Source: Pseudomonadota bacterium
Lineage (GTDB): Bacteria > Pseudomonadota > Gammaproteobacteria > Steroidobacterales > Steroidobacteraceae
NCBI GenBank assembly: GCA_018241425.1
Contig: JAFEDU010000005.1
Location: 160,464 to 224,463, forward strand
DNA length: 64,000 nt
Reading direction: 5' to 3'
Shown: positions 9,329 through 15,987 of the stretch, one piece after another
Layout: each line of letters opens with the position of its first letter
Numbering within the stretch: the first letter of the stretch is position 1
Position numbers and translations under genes: made by a program
The notes under the pieces: model-generated
Seen by the model: only the letters and a program-made list of their open reading frames with translations
What the model was told of the DNA's origin: nothing
The model's database searches: none

Positions 9329-10069
9329 TTACGCTGTCAGTGATTTCTTTGATTGTCCGACGTAAGCGTAGGTGTGCACTCCTGCCCGGACTTTGGAAAC
9401 AGAACTGCCGCTGTGAAGCCGAGCGGCCCGACGCGACTCGAGCCAATCGTTGACCGTTCTGACGAATATGCGTCCCTGAAGTTGGGTAAATTGCTCAAAC
9501 TCCGCTATGTAGCTTTCCGGAAGATCCGGAATTTCAGCCGTGCGCTCTATCAACGGTCCGGCTGATTGGGCGGTGTTGACGTTTCTCCCGACAGTCTCCA
9601 GAAGCATCGATAACGCTTTCGCAGTGTGCTGAATTACCAGTGGATCGTTTTTGGAGATTAGAGCGGCATCGCCGCATGGAACATATTGTCCGCGACTGGT
9701 CCTCAGCAGGAGCCCAAGATTTCTTAGCTTTCTTGTGAACAGGACGTTGTTCTTCTTTATCCCTTGCGAGCGGACAAGTGCCTGCACACTGGGCTTCGGC
9801 CCCAAAAGACGGACGGATTTTGGCTTTCCTTTGGAATCCAGGTAACTCCGATCGCGATGCCACGCATCCAAGACCAAACCAGCAGCTATCGAGTCGCTTT
9901 CCGCTGCCTTTGCACGGCGCCTCGTATCCCGACTGGCCATTTCAAGCGCCGCCGCGCTCATGCTTGCGACATGGGTGGCTGAAATCCCCGAATCCAGTAG
10001 CAATTCAAATAGTGCAATGATGACTTTTGAATAATCCAACTCAACCTTGCCTAGAGTTCTGACCCGCAT
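9329..10069 (-). CDS. DUF6502-family protein, paralogue c
   Basis: The 246-residue protein shares with the two upstream paralogues the segment AGLVLDAWHRDRSYLDSKGKPKSVRLLGP...SVQALVRSQG (about 65-110), followed by a winged-helix-like block ending in TSRGQYVPCGDA and a C-terminal helical part (TEIPDLPESYIAEFEQFTQLQ). That matches the DUF6502 pattern, whose function is unknown; the N-terminal helical part looks like a small DNA-binding or adaptor fold, but no experiment is known to me. It starts 35 bp after paralogue b ends, in the same direction. Base composition is lower in GC than the flanking housekeeping genes. Of the three, it diverges most. Confidence 0.65.
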   Translation of the reverse strand: MRVRTLGKVELDYSKVIIALFELLLDSGISATHVASMSAAALEMASRDTRRRAKAAESDSIAAGLVLDAWHRDRSYLDSKGKPKSVRLLGPKPSVQALVRSQGIKKNNVLFTRKLRNLGLLLRTSRGQYVPCGDAALISKNDPLVIQHTAKALSMLLETVGRNVNTAQSAGPLIERTAEIPDLPESYIAEFEQFTQLQGRIFVRTVNDWLESRRAARLHSGSSVSKVRAGVHTYAYVGQSKKSLTA

Positions 10070-10104
10070 GTTTTTTGCTCCGCAATGCCGCCCAGATTTC
10101 GTAA

Positions 10105-10929
10105 CTATGGGTCCCCGGAGTTCAGAAGAATTGTTACCGTAATACCATGAGCAGACTTGTTGCCACGAGCGGCACCGCCCCTTCGATTCAATTTCAAGGA
10201 GCCGCCGAGAGCGTTAAGCATGGCCAGAGCACTTGAGTGGCACCGCTCTACTAGAAACGCCCGGTCTCGCTCCGTAATAACTGGTAGCGTGAGCCGATAT
10301 ACGTTTCCGCCAAGTTCGTCTTGACGGGAATGGGCCATGCGTAGCCCGTCGATAAGTGCAGGGGCGACCAACGCGAGGCTAGCAAGTTTCCCCCTCGTGG
10401 ATCGACGTCCGGCTTGTAGATAGACCCGATCTCCAGCGACTCTGACCGCTCCTCTATCCAGCAATTCAGTTAGCACCGCCCGATAAGGGACGTCGCCTGC
10501 GTGTTTCCGAGCAAGTGCGCGGAACGACCGAGATCCGTTCAAAATTGATAGTGAGCGTGGGCATCGAGATCCGGACGAAAATGAACGATCGCTATGCCAA
10601 GCGTCGAGAACCCGCGCCACCGGCGCCAGCGATGATGTATCTAAGGCGCTAGGAACTTCAGAGTGCAGGATGCGCCTCACATCTGCGCGAGCATAGCCTG
10701 TTTGCGCTGCTACCCTAGAGTAGTTGACTTTACCGTTTCGTAGTTTGGATCGAGCCGCAGCTGCACGCACAAAAGCATGGCGCGAAAGTTCGCCAAACGT
10801 CTTCGGCGTCACGCCGCTGGCAAGAAGTACCACGACCAACTCGCTCAGCACATCTTGCAGGAGCGAATGACCCGCGTTCGGTGAAGTTGCCCGGTTCTTG
10901 TCCGGCACGTACGTCGTCGTTCTTCTCAA
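10105..10929 (-). CDS. DUF6502-family protein, paralogue b
   Basis: The 274-residue protein carries the DUF6502 core: a helix-rich N-terminus (LLQDVLSELVVVLLASGVTPKTFGELSRHAFV), an HTH-like segment YSRVAAQTGYARADVRRIL (about 70-90), the VLDAWHSDRSFS block and LLDRGAVRVAGDRVYLQ. The reading frame begins with TTG at 10929, with no clear ribosome site; a downstream start cannot be excluded. A strong hairpin at 10972-11005 separates it from the DUF5666-type gene upstream, so it may have its own promoter in 10930-10971. The pattern 'regulator-like helices plus winged domain' is visible; target and function are unknown. Confidence 0.68.
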   Translation of the reverse strand: MRRTTTYVPDKNRATSPNAGHSLLQDVLSELVVVLLASGVTPKTFGELSRHAFVRAAAARSKLRNGKVNYSRVAAQTGYARADVRRILHSEVPSALDTSSLAPVARVLDAWHSDRSFSSGSRCPRSLSILNGSRSFRALARKHAGDVPYRAVLTELLDRGAVRVAGDRVYLQAGRRSTRGKLASLALVAPALIDGLRMAHSRQDELGGNVYRLTLPVITERDRAFLVERCHSSALAMLNALGGSLKLNRRGGAARGNKSAHGITVTILLNSGDP

Positions 10930-10965
10930 CCGTTAGACATTCCATCCGCCGTATCATCATGAGTC

Positions 10966-11005
10966 CAAAAGAACACGCCCCGCAAAGGCCATTTGCGAGG
11001 CGTTT
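10966..11005 (-). terminator. Candidate Rho-independent terminator after the GISGGG-repeat gene
   Basis: On the minus strand a stem of about 14 bp (AACGCCTCGCAAA pairing with TTTGCGGGGCGTGTT, one G-U and one mismatch) with a 5-nt loop is followed by TTCTTTT. It sits between the DUF5666-type gene and DUF6502 paralogue b. The T-tract is short, so it may attenuate rather than stop transcription. Confidence 0.5.
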
Positions 11006-11050
11006 CTATCGAAATGGGACTTACAAGCGAGTCCCGCGATTTAGATCTAC

Positions 11051-11842
11051 TTAGGGGAGGAGAGTACGCATATTACGTACCACGCCGCTGACCGCCGCGC
11101 CGCCGCCGCTGATGCCGTTCACCGCAGCGCCGCCGCCGCTGATGCCGCTGACCGCAGCGCCACCGCCGCTGATCCCATTAGTGTGACGCCCGACAATCAA
11201 GCCATTCACCGCCGCGCCACCGCCGCTGATGCCGCTCACCGCCGCGCCACCGCCGCTGATGCCGCTGACCGCAGCGCCGCCGCCACTGATGCCGTTTACG
11301 AGTACTACGCCTCGAGCTACTGGTTGGATGCCTGAAATTTGTGCTCGCGCTCCAATTTCCGGGGAATTCGCAAGAGCAACTATTGACGGTGTGAGATCGA
11401 CGGCGACTCCGCCCACTACAGAGCGTCCGACTGACGAATCGACTTTCTGTACGAAGCCAGTGAGGAGCACCTGGCTCGCACCTGCGACGTACGGTCCCCG
11501 CAACTGCACGTGTGAAACGGCAATTGATCCGTCGGAATTCAGGCTACCGTATACGGAGACCGAATCGCCTACCTTGAGGACTGCCGCACTTGAAGAAACT
11601 ATCTTCTGCCCGAGCACGGTCGCGCTTTGACTCACCGCGTCGACGGACTCAACCGGGCCGATTAAGAGCAACTCGGTGCCGCGAGCGCTAGCTGGTGCAC
11701 CGCCGCCACTAATTCCATTCACCGCCGCGCCACCGCCGCTGATACCGCTGACTGCAGCACCACCCCCGCTGATTCCTGCACTGGAGACTGCGGTTGCGCC
11801 GGCGAAAAGGACCGCGCTGACAATTGAATTCTTAATCTTCAT
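11051..11842 (-). CDS. Secreted DUF5666-type protein with nine GISGGGAAV repeats
   Basis: The 263-residue product has a signal peptide (MKIKNSIVSAVLFAGATAVSSA), so the mature protein would start exactly at the first GISGGG unit. Nine decapeptides GISGGGAAV[S/N] occur in three groups of three: residues 23-50, 184-213 and 223-252. Between the first two groups lie two related beta-rich segments (about 56-118 and 124-183: LLLIGPVESVD...VGDSVSVYGSL and LLTGFVQKVDS...GARAQISGI), which resemble tandem DUF5666 (OB-like) domains. DUF5666 proteins often neighbour DUF6502 genes. The gene starts 33 bp after DUF6502 paralogue a, so the two are probably one operon. No enzymatic motif is visible; an extracytoplasmic structural or binding role is inference. 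Confidence 0.72.
   Translation of the reverse strand: MKIKNSIVSAVLFAGATAVSSAGISGGGAAVSGISGGGAAVNGISGGGAPASARGTELLLIGPVESVDAVSQSATVLGQKIVSSSAAVLKVGDSVSVYGSLNSDGSIAVSHVQLRGPYVAGASQVLLTGFVQKVDSSVGRSVVGGVAVDLTPSIVALANSPEIGARAQISGIQPVARGVVLVNGISGGGAAVSGISGGGAAVSGISGGGAAVNGLIVGRHTNGISGGGAAVSGISGGGAAVNGISGGGAAVSGVVRNMRTLLP
11087..11176 (-). repeat. Three 30-bp tandem repeats (third GISGGG group)
   Basis: Three in-frame copies of a 30-bp unit encode GISGGGAAV[S/N] (residues 223-252 of the secreted protein). Copies differ mainly at third codon positions and at the final Ser/Asn codon, so the peptide is kept while the DNA drifts. Confidence 0.85.
11204..11293 (-). repeat. Three 30-bp tandem repeats (second GISGGG group)
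   Basis: Same 30-bp unit as at 11087-11176, encoding residues 184-213. The two groups are separated by only 27 bp (residues 214-222, GLIVGRHTN), which suggests a block duplication of a three-unit array. Confidence 0.85.
11693..11776 (-). repeat. Tandem repeats at the mature N-terminus (first GISGGG group)
   Basis: Two full 30-bp units and a third partial one (GISGGGAP) encode residues 23-50, immediately after the predicted signal-peptide cleavage site. Confidence 0.82.
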
Positions 11843-11875
11843 CGACTTTGGCTCCCCGAAATTCGATCGTTCGCG

Positions 11876-12823
11876 CTACTTTTTCTGGCTGATGCCGGCG
11901 AGAACATCGATCTCTTCCACGGTCGTCGTGACAGGCACAACGGGCTCATCGTCATCTAGCGAATCGTTCAGCTGCCAATCCAAGCCGTCGCCTGGCTGGT
12001 CTTCAAAAAAGTAAATTCCGACTCCGTATTTCTTACCGGCCTCGCTGCGCTCTGCGGACGCGATTCGGGTAAGAAATGTGTCAATTTCGGTCAGCAATTC
12101 CTGTCCACGCTCGGCCGCCAGAACTAGAAGCCGGTTCCGTCCGACCTCTGAGAGTGGGTCGTCCGACAACACGGTTCTCTCGAAATAGAGCGGCTCCGGG
12201 CTGATTCTCAGCAGGTTGTGAACGAAGTTGCCTGCTATAACCGCCAGAAACCTGCCCATGCGCTCAATCCGCTTAACGTCTGCGCCCTTCGGCACATAGG
12301 CTCGCGAAAGACAACGTACGGTCACGGAATCGATTACTTCTACAGATCCGGCTGCAACCAGCTCATCCAGCAGGGCTTCTTCGTCCGCTCCTGGACAAGC
12401 AATCTTCACCAATTCTCGGAAACTCTTACGGGGAGATCCCGCAGTAGGAGCGAGATCGAGCTCAAGCGCTAGACCATATGCGCCTGAGAAACCGGTCTGC
12501 GTGTGCCAAGCAGTAAGAAGACTGGTGACTTGATCAAGACTTACGGTTGCGCGGAGGCTGTGGGGCGCACCGGACCTTGTCGCTTCCCGCAACGCGGTAA
12601 CGTCAGATTTTGTGAGCCCAGCCACCGCCGCGAGGCGAGCGTCAGTCGTCGCACGCTGTTGGCCCGATAACCGTGCTTCGAGAGCTTGGATGTATGTACG
12701 CCGAACAACGCCCGAAATCTCGCTCGCAGAAATCCCGTACTCGAATGCAACACGCGTGAGTGGTCGCACCAAGGAGGCGAATACGTTGAGAACCGCTTCT
12801 TTTTCGCGGGCGGACTTGTTCAC
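11876..12823 (-). CDS. DUF6502-family protein, paralogue a (promoter-proximal)
   Basis: This is the most canonical of the three paralogues: 315 residues with EKEAVLNVFASLVRPLTRVAFEYGISASEISGVVRRTYIQA (helical N-terminus, about 8-50), an HTH-like RLAAVAGLTKSDVTALRE (about 63-80), the LLTAWHTQTGFSG block, SFRELVKIACPGADEEALLDELVAAGSVEV, and a C-terminal acidic tail with YGVGIYFFEDQPGD. The domain is known only as DUF6502. The GTG at 12823 is the only sensible start and lies about 20 nt from the predicted transcription start. The promoter lies under an inverted repeat (12843-12877), so autoregulation is possible. The secreted repeat protein follows after 33 bp. Confidence 0.78.
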   Translation of the reverse strand: MNKSAREKEAVLNVFASLVRPLTRVAFEYGISASEISGVVRRTYIQALEARLSGQQRATTDARLAAVAGLTKSDVTALREATRSGAPHSLRATVSLDQVTSLLTAWHTQTGFSGAYGLALELDLAPTAGSPRKSFRELVKIACPGADEEALLDELVAAGSVEVIDSVTVRCLSRAYVPKGADVKRIERMGRFLAVIAGNFVHNLLRISPEPLYFERTVLSDDPLSEVGRNRLLVLAAERGQELLTEIDTFLTRIASAERSEAGKKYGVGIYFFEDQPGDGLDWQLNDSLDDDEPVVPVTTTVEEIDVLAGISQKK

Positions 12824-12842
12824 GGGCGAGACCCAGTTGTTC

Positions 12843-12877
12843 TGACATAACTCTAAGTAGTTCAGTAACTTATGTCA
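12843..12877. promoter_or_regulatory. Inverted repeat covering the cassette promoter, candidate operator
   Basis: Perfect 8-bp arms TGACATAA (12843-12850) and TTATGTCA (12870-12877) are separated by 19 bp. One arm covers the -35 hexamer and the other the -10/start region of the promoter, the usual placement of a repressor site. The bound protein is unknown; a DUF6502 product is the obvious candidate. Confidence 0.5.
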
Positions 12878-12878
12878 A
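12850..12878 (-). promoter_or_regulatory. Sigma70-type promoter of the DUF6502/DUF5666 cassette
   Basis: On the minus strand a perfect -35 TTGACA (12873-12878) is separated by 17 bp from TAGAGT (12850-12855, four of six matches to TATAAT). The predicted transcription start near 12843 lies about 20 nt before the GTG of DUF6502 paralogue a. The remaining gap up to 13048 shows nothing else convincing beyond a short CTGCC-GAGC-GGCAG hairpin near 13022-13035. Confidence 0.65.
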
Positions 12879-13048
12879 TTTACGGAATGTGACCGTGCCG
12901 TGTGACTCAGTCGGTGGTAGGGGAAAACCCTATTTGAAACAGAAAGTTATGGGTCAGCGGCGTCGAGCAGCTACTGACTTAGCCTTGGGCGTAACTGTGG
13001 CCCGAGAGGGCTACATTCGTGCTGCCGAGCGGCAGGCTTGAGGCTTCT

Positions 13049-14221
13049 TCAGGTGCGCTCCGCGGGTTCGAAGAGACGTCGGTGCTCGAGTATTGCGTAC
13101 CGATCTGTCATCCCCGCGATGTAATCCGACACCGCGCGAGCTCTTCCCGAAGCCCCGTGTGCACCTTCTGCATGAATGGCGTGATCACGATGTTCGGTTG
13201 GCATGAGGTTCACGTCTCTAAGGAAAGCTTCGAAGAGCTGCTGAAGCACGCGACGCGCCTTCGAAGTCATCCTCAGCACCTTGTAGTGGCGGTAAACATG
13301 TTCACGCAGAAATGACTTCAGCTGCTGATGTTCTTCCTCACACTCTTCGCTCAGCATCGCGAGCGACCTTGCCTGCGCACGGACATCGTCGATCGACTGC
13401 GGTTGCACGAGGTCAATCTGGGCTTGCGTGGTCCTGATGAAGTCGCTGACCAGGTAATTGACCATGCGTCGAATGGTCTCGTGCACGAGGCGCCTCTCAC
13501 CGAGATCCGGATACAGGCGCACGACGGCGTCGTGCTGGCGCCGGAACATCCGGACCTCGCGCAGCGATTCGATGGTCAGAAGCTGCGCCCGGATGCCGTC
13601 GTCCACGTCGTGGTTGTTGTAGGCAATCTCGTCGGCCAGGTTTGCGATCTGGGCTTCCAACCCGGGCTGGCGTCTGTGGATGAAGCGCTCACCCAGTTCA
13701 CCCAGTTGCCGAGCGTTGCGCAGTGAGCAGTGCTTGAGGATGCCCTCCCGGCATTCGAACGTGAGGTTAAGCCCAGGAAACTCTGCGTAGCGCTCCTCGA
13801 GTTCGTCGACGACCCGCAGCGACTGCAGGTTGTGCTCGAACCCGCCATAGTCGCGCATGCACTCGTTGAGGGCGTCCTGGCCGGCATGGCCGAACGGCGT
13901 GTGGCCCAAGTCATGGGCCAGACTGATCGCTTCCGTAAGCGCCTCGTTCAAGCGCAGGGCCAGGGCGACCGAGCGGGCGATCTGCGCCACCTCGACGGAG
14001 TGCGTGATGCGGGTCCGGTAGAGGTCGCCCTCGTGGTTCACGAATACCTGGGTCTTGTAGACCAGGCGGCGGAACGCGTTTGAGTGGATGATGCGGTCCC
14101 GGTCACGCTGGAACTCCCCCCGGAATTCCGGCGCCGGCTCCGGGAAGCGCCGGCCACGGGATTGCTCATCGTGGGCGGCATAGGCGGCGAGCGGTGCCCC
14201 AGGTCGGGTGGCCTCGCTCAC
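13049..14221 (-). CDS. dgt: dGTP triphosphohydrolase-like HD protein
   Basis: This HD-domain enzyme hydrolyses dNTPs to deoxynucleoside and triphosphate and so helps set dNTP pools. The 390-residue length fits the short Dgt-like class rather than the roughly 505-residue E. coli enzyme. Motifs seen are the N-terminal FQRDRDRIIHSNAFRRLVYKTQV, metal ligands in RITHSVEVAQIAR and AHDLGHTPFGHAGQ, and the distal aspartate in ADEIAYNNHDVDDG. It begins with a GTG that overlaps the TGA of aroB (GTGA), so translation is probably coupled. The aroK-aroB-dgt order downstream of pilQ is common in gammaproteobacteria. Confidence 0.92.
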   Translation of the reverse strand: MSEATRPGAPLAAYAAHDEQSRGRRFPEPAPEFRGEFQRDRDRIIHSNAFRRLVYKTQVFVNHEGDLYRTRITHSVEVAQIARSVALALRLNEALTEAISLAHDLGHTPFGHAGQDALNECMRDYGGFEHNLQSLRVVDELEERYAEFPGLNLTFECREGILKHCSLRNARQLGELGERFIHRRQPGLEAQIANLADEIAYNNHDVDDGIRAQLLTIESLREVRMFRRQHDAVVRLYPDLGERRLVHETIRRMVNYLVSDFIRTTQAQIDLVQPQSIDDVRAQARSLAMLSEECEEEHQQLKSFLREHVYRHYKVLRMTSKARRVLQQLFEAFLRDVNLMPTEHRDHAIHAEGAHGASGRARAVSDYIAGMTDRYAILEHRRLFEPAERT

Positions 14222-15300
14222 GCAACCGCCCCGGCATGTTGCGCGAGCGTCCGCGTCAGAGCGTCGCCCGGGTACTCGGAGGTCACGAATGCCGCACCGA
14301 TGGCCTTCAGCAACACCAGCCGCAGGCGGCCCTCGAGCACCTTCTTGTCGATGCGCATGTGCTCGAGGAGCACCGGCGGGGCAACCGATTGGACGCGGGT
14401 CGGCAGCCCGGTGAGCTCCACCAGCCGCCGCACGCGTTCAGCCTGTGCAGGGTCCAACAGTCCGCACTCCCGCGACATGGCCGCCGCCATGACCAGACCC
14501 GCACCAACCGCTTCGCCATGGAGCCATTCGCGATAGGCGGTCGCCGATTCGGCGGCATGGCCGAAGGTGTGCCCGAGGTTCAGGAGCGCGCGCTCGCCCT
14601 CCTCACGCTCGTCCCGGGCCACGATCGCCGACTTGATCTGGCAGGAGCGGCGGATCACGTGCGCGAGGGCTGCAGGGTCGCGCGCCAGGAGCGCCGGCAT
14701 GTTGCCCTCGAGCCAGGCAAACAGCTCCGGGTCGCAGATCAGGCCGTACTTGATCACCTCGGCAAGCCCGGCGCGCAGCTCCCGGGCCGGAAGCGTCGTC
14801 AGGGTCGCGGTATCGCTCACCACGAGGTGAGGCTGGTGGAAGGCCCCGATCAGATTCTTGCCGCCCGGGTGGTTCACCGCGGTCTTGCCGCCGACGGAGG
14901 AGTCCACCTGCGCGAGCAGCGTCGTGGGCACCTGGACGAAGGCGACGCCGCGCTGGTAGCACGCCGCCACGAAACCGGCGAGGTCCCCCACCACGCCGCC
15001 GCCGAGGGCCAGGACTGCGCAGTCCCGCGCGAAGCGGTTGGCGATCAGCACGTCCAGCACACGCGCTGCGTTGGCGAGCGTCTTGTGCTCCTCGCCGTCG
15101 GGAAGGATGACCTCGAGCACGCGACGCGATCCGAGCGCCGTGCGCAGCGGGCGCATGTACAGGGGCGCCACCGTCGTATTGCTGACGATCAGCAGGTGGC
15201 CCGCGCGCAGCGCCGCAAACGAGTCGGCAACGCCGAGCAGGCCGGCGCCGATGAGGATCGGGTAGCTGCGCGTGCCGAGTTCGACGTTCAGGGTGTCCAA
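14218..15300 (-). CDS. aroB: 3-dehydroquinate synthase
   Basis: Converts DAHP to 3-dehydroquinate, the second step of the shikimate pathway, with NAD+ and a divalent metal. The 360-residue protein has the typical length and shows GGGVVGDLAGFVAACYQRG (about 100-118), the substrate loop PTTLLAQVDSSVGGKTAVNHPGGKNLIG and metal ligands in LAEVIKYG, LNLGHTFGHAAES and the HGEAVGAG block. The start is TTG 15300. A TATACT -10-like element at 15348-15353 in the 85-bp gap to aroK may give a secondary promoter, but no -35 is visible. Confidence 0.96.
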   Translation of the reverse strand: MDTLNVELGTRSYPILIGAGLLGVADSFAALRAGHLLIVSNTTVAPLYMRPLRTALGSRRVLEVILPDGEEHKTLANAARVLDVLIANRFARDCAVLALGGGVVGDLAGFVAACYQRGVAFVQVPTTLLAQVDSSVGGKTAVNHPGGKNLIGAFHQPHLVVSDTATLTTLPARELRAGLAEVIKYGLICDPELFAWLEGNMPALLARDPAALAHVIRRSCQIKSAIVARDEREEGERALLNLGHTFGHAAESATAYREWLHGEAVGAGLVMAAAMSRECGLLDPAQAERVRRLVELTGLPTRVQSVAPPVLLEHMRIDKKVLEGRLRLVLLKAIGAAFVTSEYPGDALTRTLAQHAGAVA

Positions 15301-15385
15301 GTGCGTGTCCGCGAAACCGCGGCGTTTCCGGGCGCCGTGCGGGGCTCAGTATATACGCGGGCTCCAAGGCGCCCCGGCCGGCGCC

Positions 15386-15904
15386 TCAAGGGGATCCGAG
15401 CTCGCGCAGGATCGCCTCGGTCACGTGCGGTACGCGCCGGCCATCGGTGGTCACGACGACGTCCGCGATGCTGCGGTAAAGCGGTGCGCGTATGCCCATG
15501 AGCTGCTCCAGCCGCTCGGCAGGATCCCCGGTCGCGATCAAGGGACGGTTGCGGCCGAAGCGGACCCGGTGCGCCTGCTGCGCAACCGAGGTCTCCAGGT
15601 ACACCACCTGGCCGCGCTCAGCGAGGTGGCGGCGGTTGTCCTCGAGCAGGACCGCACCCCCGCCGGTCGCCAGCACGATCCCCTCCATGGCGGTGAGTGC
15701 CTCGATCGCCTCTCGCTCACGCTCGCGGAAGCCCGATTCGCCTTCCTTCTCGAAGATGAACGGGATGTCCACCCCCGTGCGGCGCTCGATCTCGGTGTCG
15801 CTGTCGTAAAAGGGCAGATTGAGCGCCCGGGCGAGCGAGCGCCCGACGGCGGTCTTGCCCGAGCCCATGGGACCGATGAGGAACACATTCTGTCTGCCGC
15901 GCAT
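15386..15904 (-). CDS. aroK: Shikimate kinase
   Basis: Phosphorylates shikimate with ATP. The short P-loop kinase has Walker A GPMGSGKT, the shikimate-binding DSD motif (FYDSDTEIERR), the GGGAVL motif and the LID arginine segment RNRPLIATGDP. I chose ATG 15904 (172 residues, MRGRQNVFLIGPMG) because it matches the family's usual N-terminus; a TTG at 15916 is the alternative. The gene starts 25 nt downstream of a strong hairpin that follows pilQ, so its expression may depend on read-through from the pil operon or on a promoter of its own. Confidence 0.95.
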   Translation of the reverse strand: MRGRQNVFLIGPMGSGKTAVGRSLARALNLPFYDSDTEIERRTGVDIPFIFEKEGESGFREREREAIEALTAMEGIVLATGGGAVLLEDNRRHLAERGQVVYLETSVAQQAHRVRFGRNRPLIATGDPAERLEQLMGIRAPLYRSIADVVVTTDGRRVPHVTEAILRELGSP

Positions 15905-15919
15905 GAGTGGCGACAAGGA

Positions 15920-15962
15920 TACCGAAAACGCTGCGGCCGCCTTAAGGCGGCCGCAGCGGGAT
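15920..15962 (-). terminator. Hairpin terminator between pilQ and aroK (30-bp perfect palindrome)
   Basis: Positions 15929-15958 form a perfect palindrome (half-site CGCTGCGGCCGCCTT, then its reverse complement). On the minus strand it is followed by TTTTC, so it reads as a Rho-independent terminator at the end of the pil operon. Because it lies in front of aroK, it probably works as an attenuator between the two gene sets. Confidence 0.7.
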
Positions 15963-15987
15963 CACGGGAAGCCTCCGGACGGAAGCT

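Noticed and set aside
11229..11630. Plus-strand Pro-rich frame opposite the GISGGG gene
   Set aside because: It arises from the reverse complement of the repeats; the minus-strand frame has a signal peptide and domain structure.
11087..11776. CRISPR-like array
   Set aside because: The units are contiguous or separated by fixed coding sequence, not by unique spacers of equal size, and they are in frame inside a gene.
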